DNA of 64,000 bases from Sanderia malayensis (lineage: Eukaryota; Cnidaria; Scyphozoa; Semaeostomeae; Pelagiidae): the NCBI GenBank assembly GCA_013076295.1, contig RQOL01000636.1, positions 248,001 through 312,000 of the forward strand, written 5' to 3'. Shown here one piece after another: positions 53,456-64,000 of this stretch. Position 1 is the first letter of the stretch. Every line of letters begins with the position of its first letter. The notes under the pieces were generated by a model. The model was not told the DNA's origin. It did no database searches and saw nothing but the letters and a program-made list of their open reading frames with translations. The position numbers and the translations under genes are program-made.

Positions 53456-55447
53456 ATGTGCTCAGTACGAGTAAAGACGGATGTCCTCTATTGCTGGAAT
53501 TGCAAAAGCGACCAGAGTAAGTGTCGACCATCCGAAATTCAAGAGCATTGGCAAGCAGAGCAGTCCATATCACCACAAGCTTCACTGCCATTAACTCATT
53601 TTGGAAGACCTGTGGAAAAAGTAAAGTCTTTTGAAGAGTTCCAGAAGGAAAAGAAGTCCAGATCTGAGACTTGTTTTCATGGAAAACAAGTGAAAAGGAA
53701 AAAAGTTGTTGAAGATGTAACTATAAATATTGGCTTGAAAAAATTGATAGATGGTAATCTGAAAACAATTTGGGGAAAGCGTCTCCCTATCACAGTTCCA
53801 AAGGCTTCAGCTCATTTTCAAATTCTGGAGAAAGCTGTCTCAAAATGGGCTACTTTTGACAGAAACTTTGAATGTGCACAGGAGTATGTGCTACTCTATG
53901 AAGATGGCAGCTCTGCATTGTTTATGCCAGGAGACAAGAAGGACTTTTTTGAGCTGCAAAAGTACAAAGAAGCACTTGGAAAGGATTATAAACGTATCAC
54001 ACTTTTCCTATGTTTGTCGCAACATCATTATGAAGCTGAGGGTATCACAGTTGCAGAAAAAACAGATGATGTGGAGCTAACTGTTACAAATTTGCTACAA
54101 AGCAATCTTGGTGACATTGCAGATAATGATGTGCAAAACAATTTGGCTCAAAGCTCAGCATCATTGTCAGTTGAAACAGATATTATTACCATTTCTGATG
54201 AATTGTATGCAAGAGACCTTCAAGAGCAGCTCAACTCTTTCCCATCACTGGAAATGAAGACAAGCAAATTAGAGATAACCTCTGTCAGTGACATATTGAA
54301 AATTCTCCAATTAAGAGTCAATAAAAGTAAGCAATTCTTTCTCACAACAAGAAGACAAGTGCAATTGCCTCGCATTCTACACTTATGGCAAAGACAAGAG
54401 AAGAAGTCAAGTGTGACCAGCTCCTTTGTGGTGAAATTTGTGGGAGAAGATGGCATAGACCAGGGAGCATTGGCAAAAGAATTTCTTGCTGATACTTTGT
54501 CAGATATGTCAAAGCATTTTTTTCCTGGTGGAAGTCCAGTCAATTCAACCCTCCATGTTCAGAATGGTAACTTTGAGACATGTGGCAAAAATGTCGCAGT
54601 CTCTCTGTCACAAGGTGGCCCACTTCCATGTTTTCTGGAGAAATGTGTTTATGATTCAATGGTTAAAGAATATAATATGCACGAAATTAAAGATGATGAT
54701 CTCACAGCTGCTGAACAAAATATAATTGATGAAGTTAAGAAAGGTCCCCAAGCTAATACTGACATTATTCTTGATAGTAATTACACAGGAATGATAAAAC
54801 AAGATAACATATATGATATATGCAATTCCCTGAAGGTCAGTTTCATCGACAGACGCTGTCTGTACATGAAAGAGTTTTGTAAAGGCCTTGAATCTTACGG
54901 TATTATGCAGCTGGTGAGAGATTACCCTGATATTTGCGAGGAAATATTTGTCAGCAAGCATGCTCAAAATACCATTCCAGATGCAGATTATCTTTATTCC
55001 CTACTCCAGCCACAATTTGCAGAGAAGGACACTATAAAAAGAGAACTAGAGGAAAAAATGATGGATACTTTTCAAGATTTTCTCTACAAAGTTGAAGATG
55101 CACTCATACCACCAATAACCTCTATGACAGCATGGAACTACCCAACTGATGCTACAGAGAAGCCTGAAGAATATCTTGAACAATTAGAAGTTAGCATTGC
55201 AAGAATACTTGGTTGGTTCACTGGACAGAGACACAGATCCCATGGACCATGGCAAGATTTGTCTATCAAGGTCATTTTTGACCATGAATGCAAAATTCGC
55301 AATCCAGTGCACACAGTTTGCTATCCAGTAATCCATGCCTGCTCAAGCGAGGTTACTCTTCCTGTTGAGCATATGTCTTCAACTGCAAATTTTGAACAGA
55401 TTTTCATGACTGGTTACACGCATTGGCAATCATTTGCCATGCATTAA
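53456..55447 (+). CDS. HECT-type E3 ubiquitin ligase, intact
   Basis: A 663-codon open frame. The N-terminal CSVRVKTDVLYCWNC may be part of a zinc ribbon; an upstream exon ending near 52905 (GTAAGT donor) and a TTCACAG acceptor at 53445 are possible. The C-terminal half is HECT-like: VKFVGEDGIDQGALAKEF at about 320, then N-lobe sequence, and the C-lobe YPVIHACSSEVTLPVEHMSS with the presumed catalytic Cys at 629 (Ala replaces the usual Thr before it) and a C-terminal F-x-M. HECT enzymes pass ubiquitin from E2 to a Cys and then to substrate. This resembles repeat-encoded G2/M-phase-specific E3-like proteins of fish and invertebrates. It lies in the block inserted in the polymerase gene. Confidence 0.82.
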   Translation: MCSVRVKTDVLYCWNCKSDQSKCRPSEIQEHWQAEQSISPQASLPLTHFGRPVEKVKSFEEFQKEKKSRSETCFHGKQVKRKKVVEDVTINIGLKKLIDGNLKTIWGKRLPITVPKASAHFQILEKAVSKWATFDRNFECAQEYVLLYEDGSSALFMPGDKKDFFELQKYKEALGKDYKRITLFLCLSQHHYEAEGITVAEKTDDVELTVTNLLQSNLGDIADNDVQNNLAQSSASLSVETDIITISDELYARDLQEQLNSFPSLEMKTSKLEITSVSDILKILQLRVNKSKQFFLTTRRQVQLPRILHLWQRQEKKSSVTSSFVVKFVGEDGIDQGALAKEFLADTLSDMSKHFFPGGSPVNSTLHVQNGNFETCGKNVAVSLSQGGPLPCFLEKCVYDSMVKEYNMHEIKDDDLTAAEQNIIDEVKKGPQANTDIILDSNYTGMIKQDNIYDICNSLKVSFIDRRCLYMKEFCKGLESYGIMQLVRDYPDICEEIFVSKHAQNTIPDADYLYSLLQPQFAEKDTIKRELEEKMMDTFQDFLYKVEDALIPPITSMTAWNYPTDATEKPEEYLEQLEVSIARILGWFTGQRHRSHGPWQDLSIKVIFDHECKIRNPVHTVCYPVIHACSSEVTLPVEHMSSTANFEQIFMTGYTHWQSFAMH

Positions 55448-56084
55448 ATGAAGCAGTGTTTGAGTGATTTTAATATTGTCAAAGGTGGAGAGTATTAAAC
55501 TATGTTCAGGGATTCAATTAGTGACTCACAATTCACAATTTTCTGTGCCAATTTGAACATTTTCTTAAATGAAATCCACTGTTATAAATGAAATCTACAT
55601 GTTACAAACCATAGAGATTGTCACTTTAAAGGAAATTTTAGGGTATTCATTTTTATGACCTATATATTTTGGGGTAGGGTTTTCGGAAAATCCATACATT
55701 TTTGGGTGTGACTTCATATGTCAAAATGGCAGATCCGCATCACCAGTATTGAAAATATTGTTCTTTCAAATTGAATTATAGGGAATTAGATTACTTAATG
55801 CTTAATATTAATTTGATGTTTTCTCCCATATGTCTGTCCAGTGTCCATTATTACTTACATTATATTCAAATGTTAATATTGTGTTCTGTTATATAGTTAT
55901 GTTCATGTTTTACAGCTATGTTTTATAATCAAGAAAGTTATTTCAATTTGTTGTCTTCGATTTTCTTTTTTTCAATTATCTGCGTCGGCATACCTGATTA
56001 TTGTTCGAAATAACGCTTGTGCGTCCCGCCAGTCATCTGGTTTTCTTAAATTGCACATTTGCACAACATATTCGAAGTACTAGG
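55448..56084. other. No gene seen
   Basis: AT-rich 3' flank of the HECT gene. No open frame of note and no recognised repeat up to the CTAGGGG-type start of the first CATA-rich element near 56078. Confidence 0.5.
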
Positions 56085-56187
56085 GGTCTTCACTCGCTTC
56101 GCTCGTTCGCCCCAGCCCGTCAAGTAAAAAAAGCTTAATCTGGTTGGCGCGCTTCGCGCGCTGCATTCGCTCCCGCTCATGCCCATA

Positions 56188-56289
56188 CATACATACATAC
56201 ATACATACATACATACATACATACATACCTACATACATACATACATACATACATACATACATACATACATACATACATACATACATACA
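56188..56289 (+). repeat. (CATA)n microsatellite
   Basis: About 25 CATA units with one CCTA variant. Frames across it (MYVCMYVCM on the minus strand) are artefacts. Confidence 0.97.
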
Positions 56290-56403
56290 AACATGAGCCG
56301 GGTTCGGTCGCTTCGCTCCCTCCCCGGAGCCTGTCAAGTAAACAATGCTTAATCTGGTTGGCGCGCTTCGCGCGCTGCATTCACTACCGCTCATGCCCAT
56401 ACA

Positions 56404-56920
56404 TACATACATACCCTACAATACATACCCTACATAACATACCCTACTATACTTACCCTACAATACAAACCCTACAATACATACCCTACAATACATACCC
56501 TACAATACAAACCCTACAATACATACCCTACAATACATACCCTACTATATATACCCTACAATACATACCCTACAATACATACCCTACAATACATACCCTA
56601 CATAACATACCCTACTATACTTACCCTACAATACATACCCTACAATACATACCCTACATAACATACCCTACTATACTTACCCTACAATACAAACCCTACA
56701 ATACATACCCTACAATACATACCCTACAATACATACCCTACAATACAAACCCTACAATACATACCCTACAATACATACCCTACTATATATACCCTACAAT
56801 ACATACCCTACAATACATACCCTACAATACATACCCTACATAACATACCCTACTATACTTACCCTACAATACAAACCCTACAATACATACCCTACAATAC
56901 ATACCCTACAATACATATTA
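56404..56920 (+). repeat. 14-bp CCCTACAATACATA array
   Basis: Tandem units CCCTACAATACATA with variants CCCTACATAACATA, CCCTACTATACTTA and CCCTACAATACAAA. Higher-order blocks of several units recur, so the array grew by repeated duplication. Confidence 0.95.
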
Positions 56921-58316
56921 CGATGCAACATTTCTAAAGAAAGTAAAGGTGGGAGGTCGAATTTTCCCCCCTGCCAAGCGACCGCCCCGTGCTGCCCCCT
57001 GAAAGCTGTTTCTGAAAGTTGATAGCTTCAGTGTGAAGTTTGAAAAAAAAGGTGCTTTCAAAAATTTAATCCATCCTGGAAAATTTAAACTCAATCTGTA
57101 ATAAAAATTATATCAAACTGTAGCTAAGGAAACAGCGAACACGTTGCAAATAGTCTCATCTCTTAAATAAGTAGTACTGAATTCTTAGAGACCATTTGGT
57201 GGAAGTGGTTTGAATGAAATTTCGGTAGCCGTGCAAAAAGCAAAACCTTTGAACACACTTTAGCAAGAAAAATAGTATTTACCGTGGCAAATAGTGACCC
57301 AGTTGAACTCAAAAAACACCAACATGAAGGTAATATGTTGGGGAACAATTATCGAAAGTGTTTGGGTAAAAAATAATCAATTGTGGCAGGCTGAAATTGA
57401 ATTTTCGCAAATGCAAAAACAACGCGTGTTGCGTGAAAAATTGCTCCTTCCCGAGTGAAAAGCAACTTTGTTGGAAATCGTAAAAAACAAAAAAACAACA
57501 AAAAACAACACATTATTTTAGTTGTGTTATCAGACAACACTTGTCAAAAATTTAAATGGGGAAAATCGTGCAAATAGGGCCGGAAAAATTCAAAACTTTG
57601 ACCATGGCCTAAACGTTGTTAGCATGCCGAAGCAACAATGGCGGTCGCCTACTACAAAACCCACAACTATTTCATTCAAAAAACAAAACAAAGCTATCAC
57701 CTGTGTTCTCTATTGTTTCCTGCAACTCTCCAGGGGTCTTTCAAACAATTAAGAGCTCTTTACAAAGATAATTCAGCTGGTAAAACACTTTGAAAGGCGC
57801 CCACCTCACTTTTTGTGTACAAAACAAAAACACGCGTCTTCTCCAAAAGTACCTGCTGCCTGCCGAGGGCAAATTTGCATGATAACGAAAAACGCGTCAC
57901 TGTTCACGTGAAGTTGCGAAAGAGCCAATCAAATTGCAGGAAAAGGCGAAACAGGTCACGTGAAGAGCGAACACTCTGTTCGAAAATGGAGTCGGGGACG
58001 CTAAATTGGAAGTTTCGCCAGCGTAAACCATCGTTTTTTTGTGATAGCACAATTAGTAGGATAATTAATGGAATAACTCAAAAATTCTTTTAAAATAGGC
58101 TTCCAAAAATAGATAACTTTTGCCTACTCCAGAAACGGAGCCTTTCCATGCAAGTGCCAACCTTGTGCGCCCCTATTGAAAAAAGCCTTATTGATCACCA
58201 AATCGCCGTTTCGTCCCATTGTTTTTGGGCGTTCGACCTATTGTTTCGGGTCGAATCTATTGTTTTTGGCAGAGTTTCGCCACCGTCACATGACATCACA
58301 GAATATATATATTAGA

Positions 58317-61048
58317 CTAGCCGGGGGCCCGGTCGCTACGCTCCCTCCCCGGAGCCCCTCAAGTAACAAAATTTTAATGTGGTTGGCGCGCTTCGCGCGC
58401 TGCATTCGCTCCCTCTCATGCCCATACATACATACATACATACATACATACATACATACATACATACATACATACATACATACATACATACATACATGAG
58501 CCGGGTTCGGTCGCTTCGCTCCCTCCCCGGAGCCCGTCAAGTAAACAAAACTTGATCTGGTTGGCGCGCTTCGCGCGCTGCATTCGCTTCCGCTCATGCC
58601 CATACATACATACATACCCTACAATACATACCCTGAAATACATACCCTACAATACATACCCTACAATACATACCCTACAATAAACACCCTACAATACATA
58701 CCCTACATACATACCCTACAATACATACCCTACAATAAATACCTTACAATACATACCCTACAATAAATACCCTACAATACATACCCTACAATACATACCC
58801 TACATACATACCCTACAATACATACCCTACAATACATACCCTACGCTACATACCCTACAATACATACCCTACAGTACATACCCTACAATACATACCCTAC
58901 AATAAATACCTTACAATACATACCCTACAAAAAATACCCTGCAATACATACCCTACAATACATACCCTACATACATACCCTACAATACATACCCTACAAT
59001 ACATACCCTACGCTACATACCCTACAATACATACCCTACAATAAATACCTTACAATACATACCCTACAACACATACCCTACAATACATACCCTACAATAC
59101 ATAACCTACAATACATACCCTACAATACATGCCCTACATAACATACCCTACAATACATAACCTACAATACATACCCTACAATACATACCCTACAATACAT
59201 ACCCTGCAATAAACACCCTACAATACATACCCGACAATACATACCCTACAACAAATACCCTACAATACATACCCTACACTAAATACCCTACAATAAATAC
59301 CCTACAATAAATACCCTACAATGCATACCCTACAACACATACCCTACATAACATACCCTACAATACATAACCTACAATACATACCCTACAATAAATACCC
59401 TACAATACATACCCTACAATAAATACCCTACAATAAATACCCTACAATACATACCCTACATAACATACCCTATATACATACCCTACAATACATACCCTAC
59501 AACACATACCCTACAATAAATATCATACAATACATACCCTACAATAAATACCCTACAATACATACCCTACAATACATACTACGACGCAACATTTCTAAAG
59601 AAAGTAAAGGTGGGAGGTCGGATCTTCCCCCCTGGCAATCGACCGCCCAGCGCCCACCCTGCCGCCACCCTGAAAGCCGAAGGTTGATAGCTTCAGTGTG
59701 AAGTTTGAAAAAAAAAGTTGCCTTCAAAAATTTAATCAATCCTGGAAAATTTAAACTCAATCTCTAATAAAAATTATATCAAACTGTAGCTAAGAAAACA
59801 GCGAATCCGATAAAAATATTCACATTTCTTAACAGTGTTTTTTTGAATTTTAAGAGAGTATTTAGTGCAGCCCAAGACAAAAGCCGTGAAAAAATTTATT
59901 CATCAGCCCACTTGAAAAACACATATATTCCCCTAACTTGGTCAAACTTTGTCCATTTTAACTCAAATTACACCAACATGAAGCTGATACCTTGGCGAAT
60001 AAGTATCGAAAGTAATTGGGTGCATTTGAAATGCTTTTCGCAAATTTAGTTGGCTATTTTTGGAGCTCAAGACATGATTTTCTTGATAAAAAATAGCCGT
60101 GAAATCAAACCCGTGCAAAAAATAGCAATTTAAACACGATTCACCAACTTTCAAATTCAATTAGCGTGGCCAATTTTTGTCCTACACACCCCACGAAAAC
60201 ATCAACATGAAGCTAATAGCTTGGCGAACATTTATCGAAAGTATTTGGGTGAAAAAAACAAAGTTTTGGCAGGTTAAAATTTAATTTTCGCGAATGCAAA
60301 ATACACGCAGGTTGCCTGAAAATTTCGTGTTTTCCAGCAGAACCCAATCTCGGCTAAAACTGTCCAAAAACATTAGAAAATCAGGAAAACAAAAAGAACA
60401 ACCCCAGATAACTTTAGTTATCGTGTAAATAAACAGTTATCGAAAGTTTAAATGGAGAAAATCGACCCAGAGCGACCCAAGAAAATCAAAATTGTCCTCG
60501 TGTTTTTGTTAGGCCCTCGGCTCAACACAAAAAACGTGAGGTGAAACAAAACAAAACTCGTGCTATTTAAAGCCAAAAACAATTACATAAAGGAAATACC
60601 TTGAAATAATGGTCCACCAATTGTCTCCACAGGTCTTGACAACAATTGACACGTCTTTACAATTGATTTCCGGCAGGTATTCACGTTTAAACCCGAGCAA
60701 CTTGCCGCCCGTTCAACCGAAAAAACACGTGTTTCTCCCTGCTCGTTTTGCATCTCATTAACTCGGTCCTCGGAACTTTCTAGAATAGAAAGTCGGAACA
60801 CAAAATGGGCCATAACTCCCGAACCGTTTGGAGTAGAAATTAGCCACATACTTTACTGTGATCGGCGCAATGCAGCGATCATTTTGATACCAATTTGCAC
60901 CCTTATTGACCCCCAGAAAAAAAGCCTTTATGATATCAAGGAAATTCCTTTGATCCCATTGTTTTTTCGAACGTCGATTGTTCAACAAAAAATGGGCATT
61001 GTTCACAGTCGGCGGGTCAAGTGTGATCACATTTTATTATATATAGAT
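58317..61048 (+). mobile_element. CATA-rich non-autonomous repeat, copy 2
   Basis: Directly follows copy 1. CCGGGGGCCCGGTCGC header, palindrome near 58385, (CATA)n at 58427-58497, second header, a longer 14-bp array (58604-59575), then a body from ACTACGACGCAACATTTC that aligns with copy 1 for at least the first 200 bp (TTGATAGCTTCAGTGTGAAG shared) and a similar end (CCCATTGTTTTTTCGAACG, TTATTATATATAGATT). Copies differ clearly, so the duplication is not recent, or two related elements inserted in series. Confidence 0.7.
58604..59575 (+). repeat. 14-bp CCCTACAATACATA array, long
   Basis: About 65 to 70 units, with frequent AATAAATA and CATACATA variants; nearly 1 kb. The complementary strand is TGTAGGGTATG-like, G-rich in clusters. 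Confidence 0.95.
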
Positions 61049-61640
61049 TGCTGATATTCGTTATTTTCCTCTGGACTTATAACATGATTCTTTGCATACA
61101 AATATTCTTGCTCAGGAACTGACATTATCAGGTTTTCAGTGCCACCATTGATGTCAGGGAGATAGTAGAGAGAATCAGGTCTACCTTTCACAGTATCATA
61201 TCTTGATCTCCTAATATAATGGCTGTTCCAGTGCTCTTTCACCTGATTCAAGCATCTCTGCAGCAACGTAGCATAGCAAAACCACAGACATTCGATGTGG
61301 AGTTCTCTTGTCATGTCAACGTCTTCTGTCACTAGATCCTTAAAGTAATTGATCCACCATGACGTGTGACTGCGACGGAAAAATGCCCACCAGCTTTCGA
61401 TTCTTTGGTTACGCGGGGAAGGAACGTAGCGATGTCTGTCTGGATCGTTTCTGAAAAATGCATGCATGCCTGCCATAATCCCCTTTTCTGTTCCCAGATC
61501 CGTAACTAAATCTACAGGGCAACCGCCATACCTTTTTGCACTTTCAAGATAGTACGTTCCTATGTTGTGGGGCTGGTTATTCGATCTTGTCACAAACAAC
61601 CACAAGATTTTTCGGCTCCAACCATCAAGTATTGAAGATG
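61027..61640 (-). pseudogene. DDE integrase core, truncated at N-terminus
   Basis: The minus frame from about 61640: LDGWSRKILWLFVTRSNNQP (first catalytic Asp), YGGCPVDLVTDLGTEKGIMA (second Asp), NQRIESWWAFFRRSHTSWWI (catalytic Glu), then LHIECLWFCYATLLQRCLNQ, VKEHWNSHYIRRSRYDTVKG and LYYLPDINGG. The whole D-D-E triad is present with no stop, but the upstream helix-turn-helix half is missing because polymerase-like sequence begins at the junction. The C-terminus runs into the end of CATA element copy 2 (the last few codons and the stop at 61027). The family is the rve-like integrase-core type common in fish, cnidarian and sponge repeats, perhaps the transposase partner of the HECT gene. Confidence 0.75.
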
Positions 61641-62045
61641 CAATAATTCGAACATGTACACCTGAACAGTGTGCAAAGGTTAAAGAATTATTTGAGATGA
61701 AAGATGAAGAAATTGATAGAATTGAAACACGACAGGATAGAATTGAAATCTTAACGATATATTCTGAAGAATATAAAGTTTATCTGACATTATTTAAACA
61801 ATGTCAAACAACATCGGTATTTGGATTTAATTCGTCAGGTTATGGCATTCCATTGATTGCAAAATATTTGTTTCCTATTATGCTGAAACAAGAAGTAACT
61901 CCAGATGTAATAAAACAGGGTAGTAAATATAAATCTGTTCAATTTACTCCTTCAAATGTGAAACAATTTCCAAGCTGGAGATTAGCCCTGTTAGATACAG
62001 CGGCATTTTTAGCTCCTAGTTATAATTTAGATACTTTTGTAGCGT
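61610..62045 (+). pseudogene. polB: Type-B DNA polymerase segment with Exo II motif
   Basis: The plus frame encodes CAKVKELFEMKDEEIDRIET, then VFGFNSSGYGIPLIAKYLFP (Exo II FNSxxYDIPLI; here Gly replaces the conserved Asp), YKSVQFTPSNVKQF and LALLDTAAFLAPSYNLDTFV, the path toward Exo III. Style and composition match the polymerase fragment at 50344-52548, and the text fits the expected next segment. I infer it is the continuation beyond a 9-kb insertion; another copy is possible. It is cut at about 62045 by the LTR of the next gypsy element. Confidence 0.6.
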
Positions 62046-62590
62046 GCCTATTTTTATCAGTACGTCATATCTAATTTTAATCCATTACGTAATCAATTGC
62101 ATCATTTTATTTTTAACTTTGTAATCATGTTGTAATCTTTTCTTCTCGAAATATCTAAACTTATTTGCTTAGTCATCATGACCTTCAAATTTATTATAAA
62201 TACCCTGTAAATAGAATGATCATGAGTTAGTTCATTTTCATCGTGTCCAGAATATTCGAATCAAGAGTAAAGTCAGGGAAATTGTTGTTTTATATATATC
62301 GTACTTCTAGTCGGACAAGTTAAAGTTGGCATTCGTATTAATCAATTCGGCTTAGTAACTTTATCATTCACAAGTTACTAAATTGGTGACCACGACGTGA
62401 CCCGAAAGACGGTCATTTATTATATTTCAACTACAAGAATTATTTTGCTGATTTCACTTGTTCCGGCTTTGTCTGCGAATTTCCAAGCTACATCCGCCGA
62501 GGTATTTCGTAAACATTTTATTTACCTTCTATTTACGTACATTTTGAAGAATTGCACATATTAACTCTTGGAAAACAGCATTATTGAAAT

Positions 62591-63574
62591 ATGAATCCTG
62601 ATCAGCAAGTCTCTGACACTCTTGCCAGCACTCCAGGCCCATCCTCTACCGCTCGTACTTTGCCTGTTCCAACTCCAATCGCTGCGTATCATAGTCTGAA
62701 ACTTCCACCGTTTTGGCCCAACGATCCCAAGGTTTGGTTCGCTCAGATCGAATCCCAGTTTAAAACTCGCGGAATTACAGCACAAGCCACCAAGTTCGAT
62801 CATGTCGTTGGAGTACTACCGCCCGAAATAGCCCAGGAAATTAGAGATTTACTCATTGATCCACCAACTGTACGGCCTTACGAGCATCTCAAGACAGAGC
62901 TAATTAAACGTACCTCTGCTTCTGAACAAAAGCGTTTGCACCGTCTTCTAATCTCAGAAGAACTCGGAGATCACAAACCTTCGCAGTTATTGAGAGGCAT
63001 GCAACAACTTTTGGGAGACAATCTTCTCGAAGAGTCCATCTTCAAGCAGCTCTTCCTGCAACGACTGCCCATGAACGCTCAGCTCATACTGGCTTCCACT
63101 GCGGACAGAGTTCCCTTGGATGAATTGGCCGCGTTAGCAGACAAGATTTTAGAAGTCGCCTTGCCTACACCTGCCATAGCCGCCTTGCAATCGAAACCAA
63201 CAGCAGAAACGCCGAGTTCATCGTCAAGTGAGATTGCAGAACTTCGAGGGTAAATCAACCAGATCACTTCGCAAAGGCAAGCACTTGCCGAGCACTTCCA
63301 GCTCCAGCCTCCTTCTCGCGGACGTCCACAATCTCGTTCGCGATTGCCATTTCGCCGCAACTCTTTCACACGATCTCCAAACCGCCGCCCGGACGACCCT
63401 TCAGGAGCATTTTGCTGGTACCACTACAACTTCGGAGCCAGTGCAACTCGATGCAACTCCCCATGCAGCTTTCCTATTAACTCGCCAGCTCAACAACAAC
63501 AACAACCACAACAACAACAACAGCAACGATCATATCGCTCTCAGCAGTCGGAAAACTATCAAGCCAGAGACTAA
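62591..63574 (+). CDS. gag: gypsy gag with one in-frame stop
   Basis: ATG 62591 (MNPDQQVSDTLASTPGPSST). Capsid region: LKLPPFWPNDPKVWFAQIES, FDHVVGVLPPEIAQEIRDLL, LHRLLISEELGDHKPSQLLR. In-frame TAA at 63251-63253. The same frame then continues through an Arg-rich region and a CWYHYNFGASATRCNSPC zinc knuckle (CxxHx5GxxA type) to a Gln-rich end, stop at 63572-63574. A single nonsense change is the only visible lesion. Confidence 0.85.
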
Positions 63575-64000
63575 TGACGACAAGTTCCCCTGGCTTATCT
63601 CCATCCAGTCGTCTCTTTTACGTCACCGATCGCTACACTGGTACACGTTTTTTGGTGGATACTGGAGCCGATGTTAGTGTTTTACCGCCGTCATCTTCTG
63701 ATAAATTACGCACTTCTCCTGTCACTCTACAAGCTGTTAACCACACACCCATCACGACTTACGGCGAAAAATCCTGCACTTTGGATATCGGTCTTCGCCG
63801 TCAATTCAGATGGATTTTTATTATTGCCGATCTTCCTACTCCGATTCTTGGCGCGGATTTTCTTGCTTATTATGGTTTAAAAGTAGACGTTGGACGCCGT
63901 CAGCTGATCGACACTACCACAAGCCTGACTATCAATGGTCTTCAAGCTGGCGTTGAGTCACCTCGCCCTGTTTACGCTCTACCTGAGGTCTCGTCACCAT
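63574..64000 (+). CDS. pol: gypsy pol, protease region (partial)
   Basis: The ATG at 63574 overlaps the gag stop (TAATGA), in the -1 frame relative to gag. Aspartic protease FLVDTGADVSVLPPSSSDKL near residue 33, with its C-terminal ILGADFLAYYGLKVD. Open to the window edge. The overlap suggests stop-restart or frameshift expression; no heptamer as clear as at 39489 was noticed. Confidence 0.85.
   Translation, partial: MTTSSPGLSPSSRLFYVTDRYTGTRFLVDTGADVSVLPPSSSDKLRTSPVTLQAVNHTPITTYGEKSCTLDIGLRRQFRWIFIIADLPTPILGADFLAYYGLKVDVGRRQLIDTTTSLTINGLQAGVESPRPVYALPEVSSP

Larger units (their letters stand above)
56085..58316 (+). mobile_element. CATA-rich non-autonomous repeat, copy 1
   Basis: Begins GGGGTCTTCACTCGCTTCGC, with a GGCGCGCTTCGCGCGC palindrome near 56148, a (CATA)n run, a second header with the same palindrome (56289-56400), a 14-bp CCCTACAATACATA array, then a body of about 1.4 kb starting ATTACGATGCAACATTTC and ending in a run of TATATATATTAG. 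The next copy follows directly. No coding capacity is credible. I cannot place the superfamily; ends of the form ACTAG plus GC-rich palindromes are seen in several invertebrate repeats. Confidence 0.7.
62046..64000 (+). mobile_element. Ty3/gypsy LTR element, runs off window
   Basis: Sequence from about 62046 to 62383 is the 5' LTR (left border approximate). TTGGTGACCACGACGTGACC at 62383-62402 is a gypsy-type primer-binding region. Gag and the start of pol follow. No 3' LTR is inside the window. Confidence 0.82.

Noticed and set aside
53456..55447. HECT gene as an ordinary host gene
   Set aside because: Single-exon, next to transposon-like ends and inside an interrupted polymerase gene; it resembles repeat-encoded HECT proteins. 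Host origin remains possible.
56080..56843. Long frames reading MYVCMYVC or [10 protein letters not shown]
   Set aside because: Pure translation of CATA and CCCTACAATACATA repeats; the same occurs at 58286-58643.
61027..61640. The integrase as the missing integrase of the Maverick-like block
   Set aside because: It is cut at the junction with polymerase-like sequence, lies on the opposite strand, lacks a chromodomain-type end and resembles another repeat family. The possibility is not fully excluded.

Overview
The window is a nest of transposable elements and one endogenous DNA-virus-like island. It comes from an AT-rich eukaryotic, almost certainly invertebrate metazoan, genome (a cnidarian, sponge or similar animal; I cannot say which). 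The reasons are spliceosomal introns inside a THAP transposase-like gene, metazoan-type DNA transposon families (THAP/DDE, pogo, ISL2EU-like, piggyBac, PIF/Harbinger with MADF, MULE), LINE, Ty1/copia and Ty3/gypsy elements, and animal-type MATH(TRAF), THAP, SWIM and HECT domains. I see no bacterial operons, rRNA, tRNA or CRISPR array, and no ordinary single-copy host gene I can name.

Layout. 1-432 is a 61-bp minisatellite. 890-8761 is a minus-strand THAP/DDE gene split by a 5.9-kb DNA transposon with about 170-bp terminal inverted repeats (1541-7464). 9.5-14.1 kb holds a complete-ended pogo-like element (10690-13486) carrying a broken transposase and an antisense HIRAN-like fragment, then a second THAP exon. 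14.7-20.0 kb holds a LINE relic, a MADF relic and a Harbinger relic separated by a tiny gypsy-type LTR element with a clean 5-bp duplication (17203-18945), and the 3' half of a copia element. 20048-29586 is bounded by piggyBac-like ends with a TTAG duplication. It contains an ISL2EU-like transposase, a 74-bp minisatellite, a 5'-truncated LINE with an open reverse transcriptase, a SWIM-YqaJ nuclease and a frameshifted piggyBac transposase; the other half of the copia element follows. 31.0-36.3 kb contains a MULE relic, a CXC-motif gene end cut by a second copy of the TAGACC-ended transposon family, and a degenerate protein of unknown family. 38.1-41.0 kb is a gypsy element whose gag and pol are joined by a textbook -1 frameshift signal, and whose reverse transcriptase stops just before its catalytic motif.

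41003-52560 is the most interesting part. It is a compact, intron-poor, AT-rich block of small, mostly plus-strand ORFs with a FtsK/HerA-type packaging ATPase and a type-B DNA polymerase bearing C2H2 fingers, as in Maverick/Polinton and adintovirus-like elements. At its left edge it carries an intact Fic-domain gene (HPFADGNGR) and an intact MATH/TRAF-C gene preceded by coiled-coil ORFs, which suggests captured host-interaction genes. The polymerase gene stops near 52.56 kb. A further polymerase-like segment (Exo II motif) lies at 61610-62045, on the far side of about 9 kb of inserted material: a 20-bp repeat array, an intact 663-codon HECT-type ubiquitin ligase gene, two tandem copies of a CATA-rich non-autonomous repeat, and a truncated integrase. 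The window ends inside a third gypsy element whose LTR has cut the polymerase segment.

Most protein remains are damaged. The clearly open frames are Fic, MATH, one of two paralogous viral-type proteins, HECT, SWIM-YqaJ, the LINE reverse transcriptase and the two larger gypsy gag-pol regions (the last one with a single stop). Family assignments are by eye from motifs.
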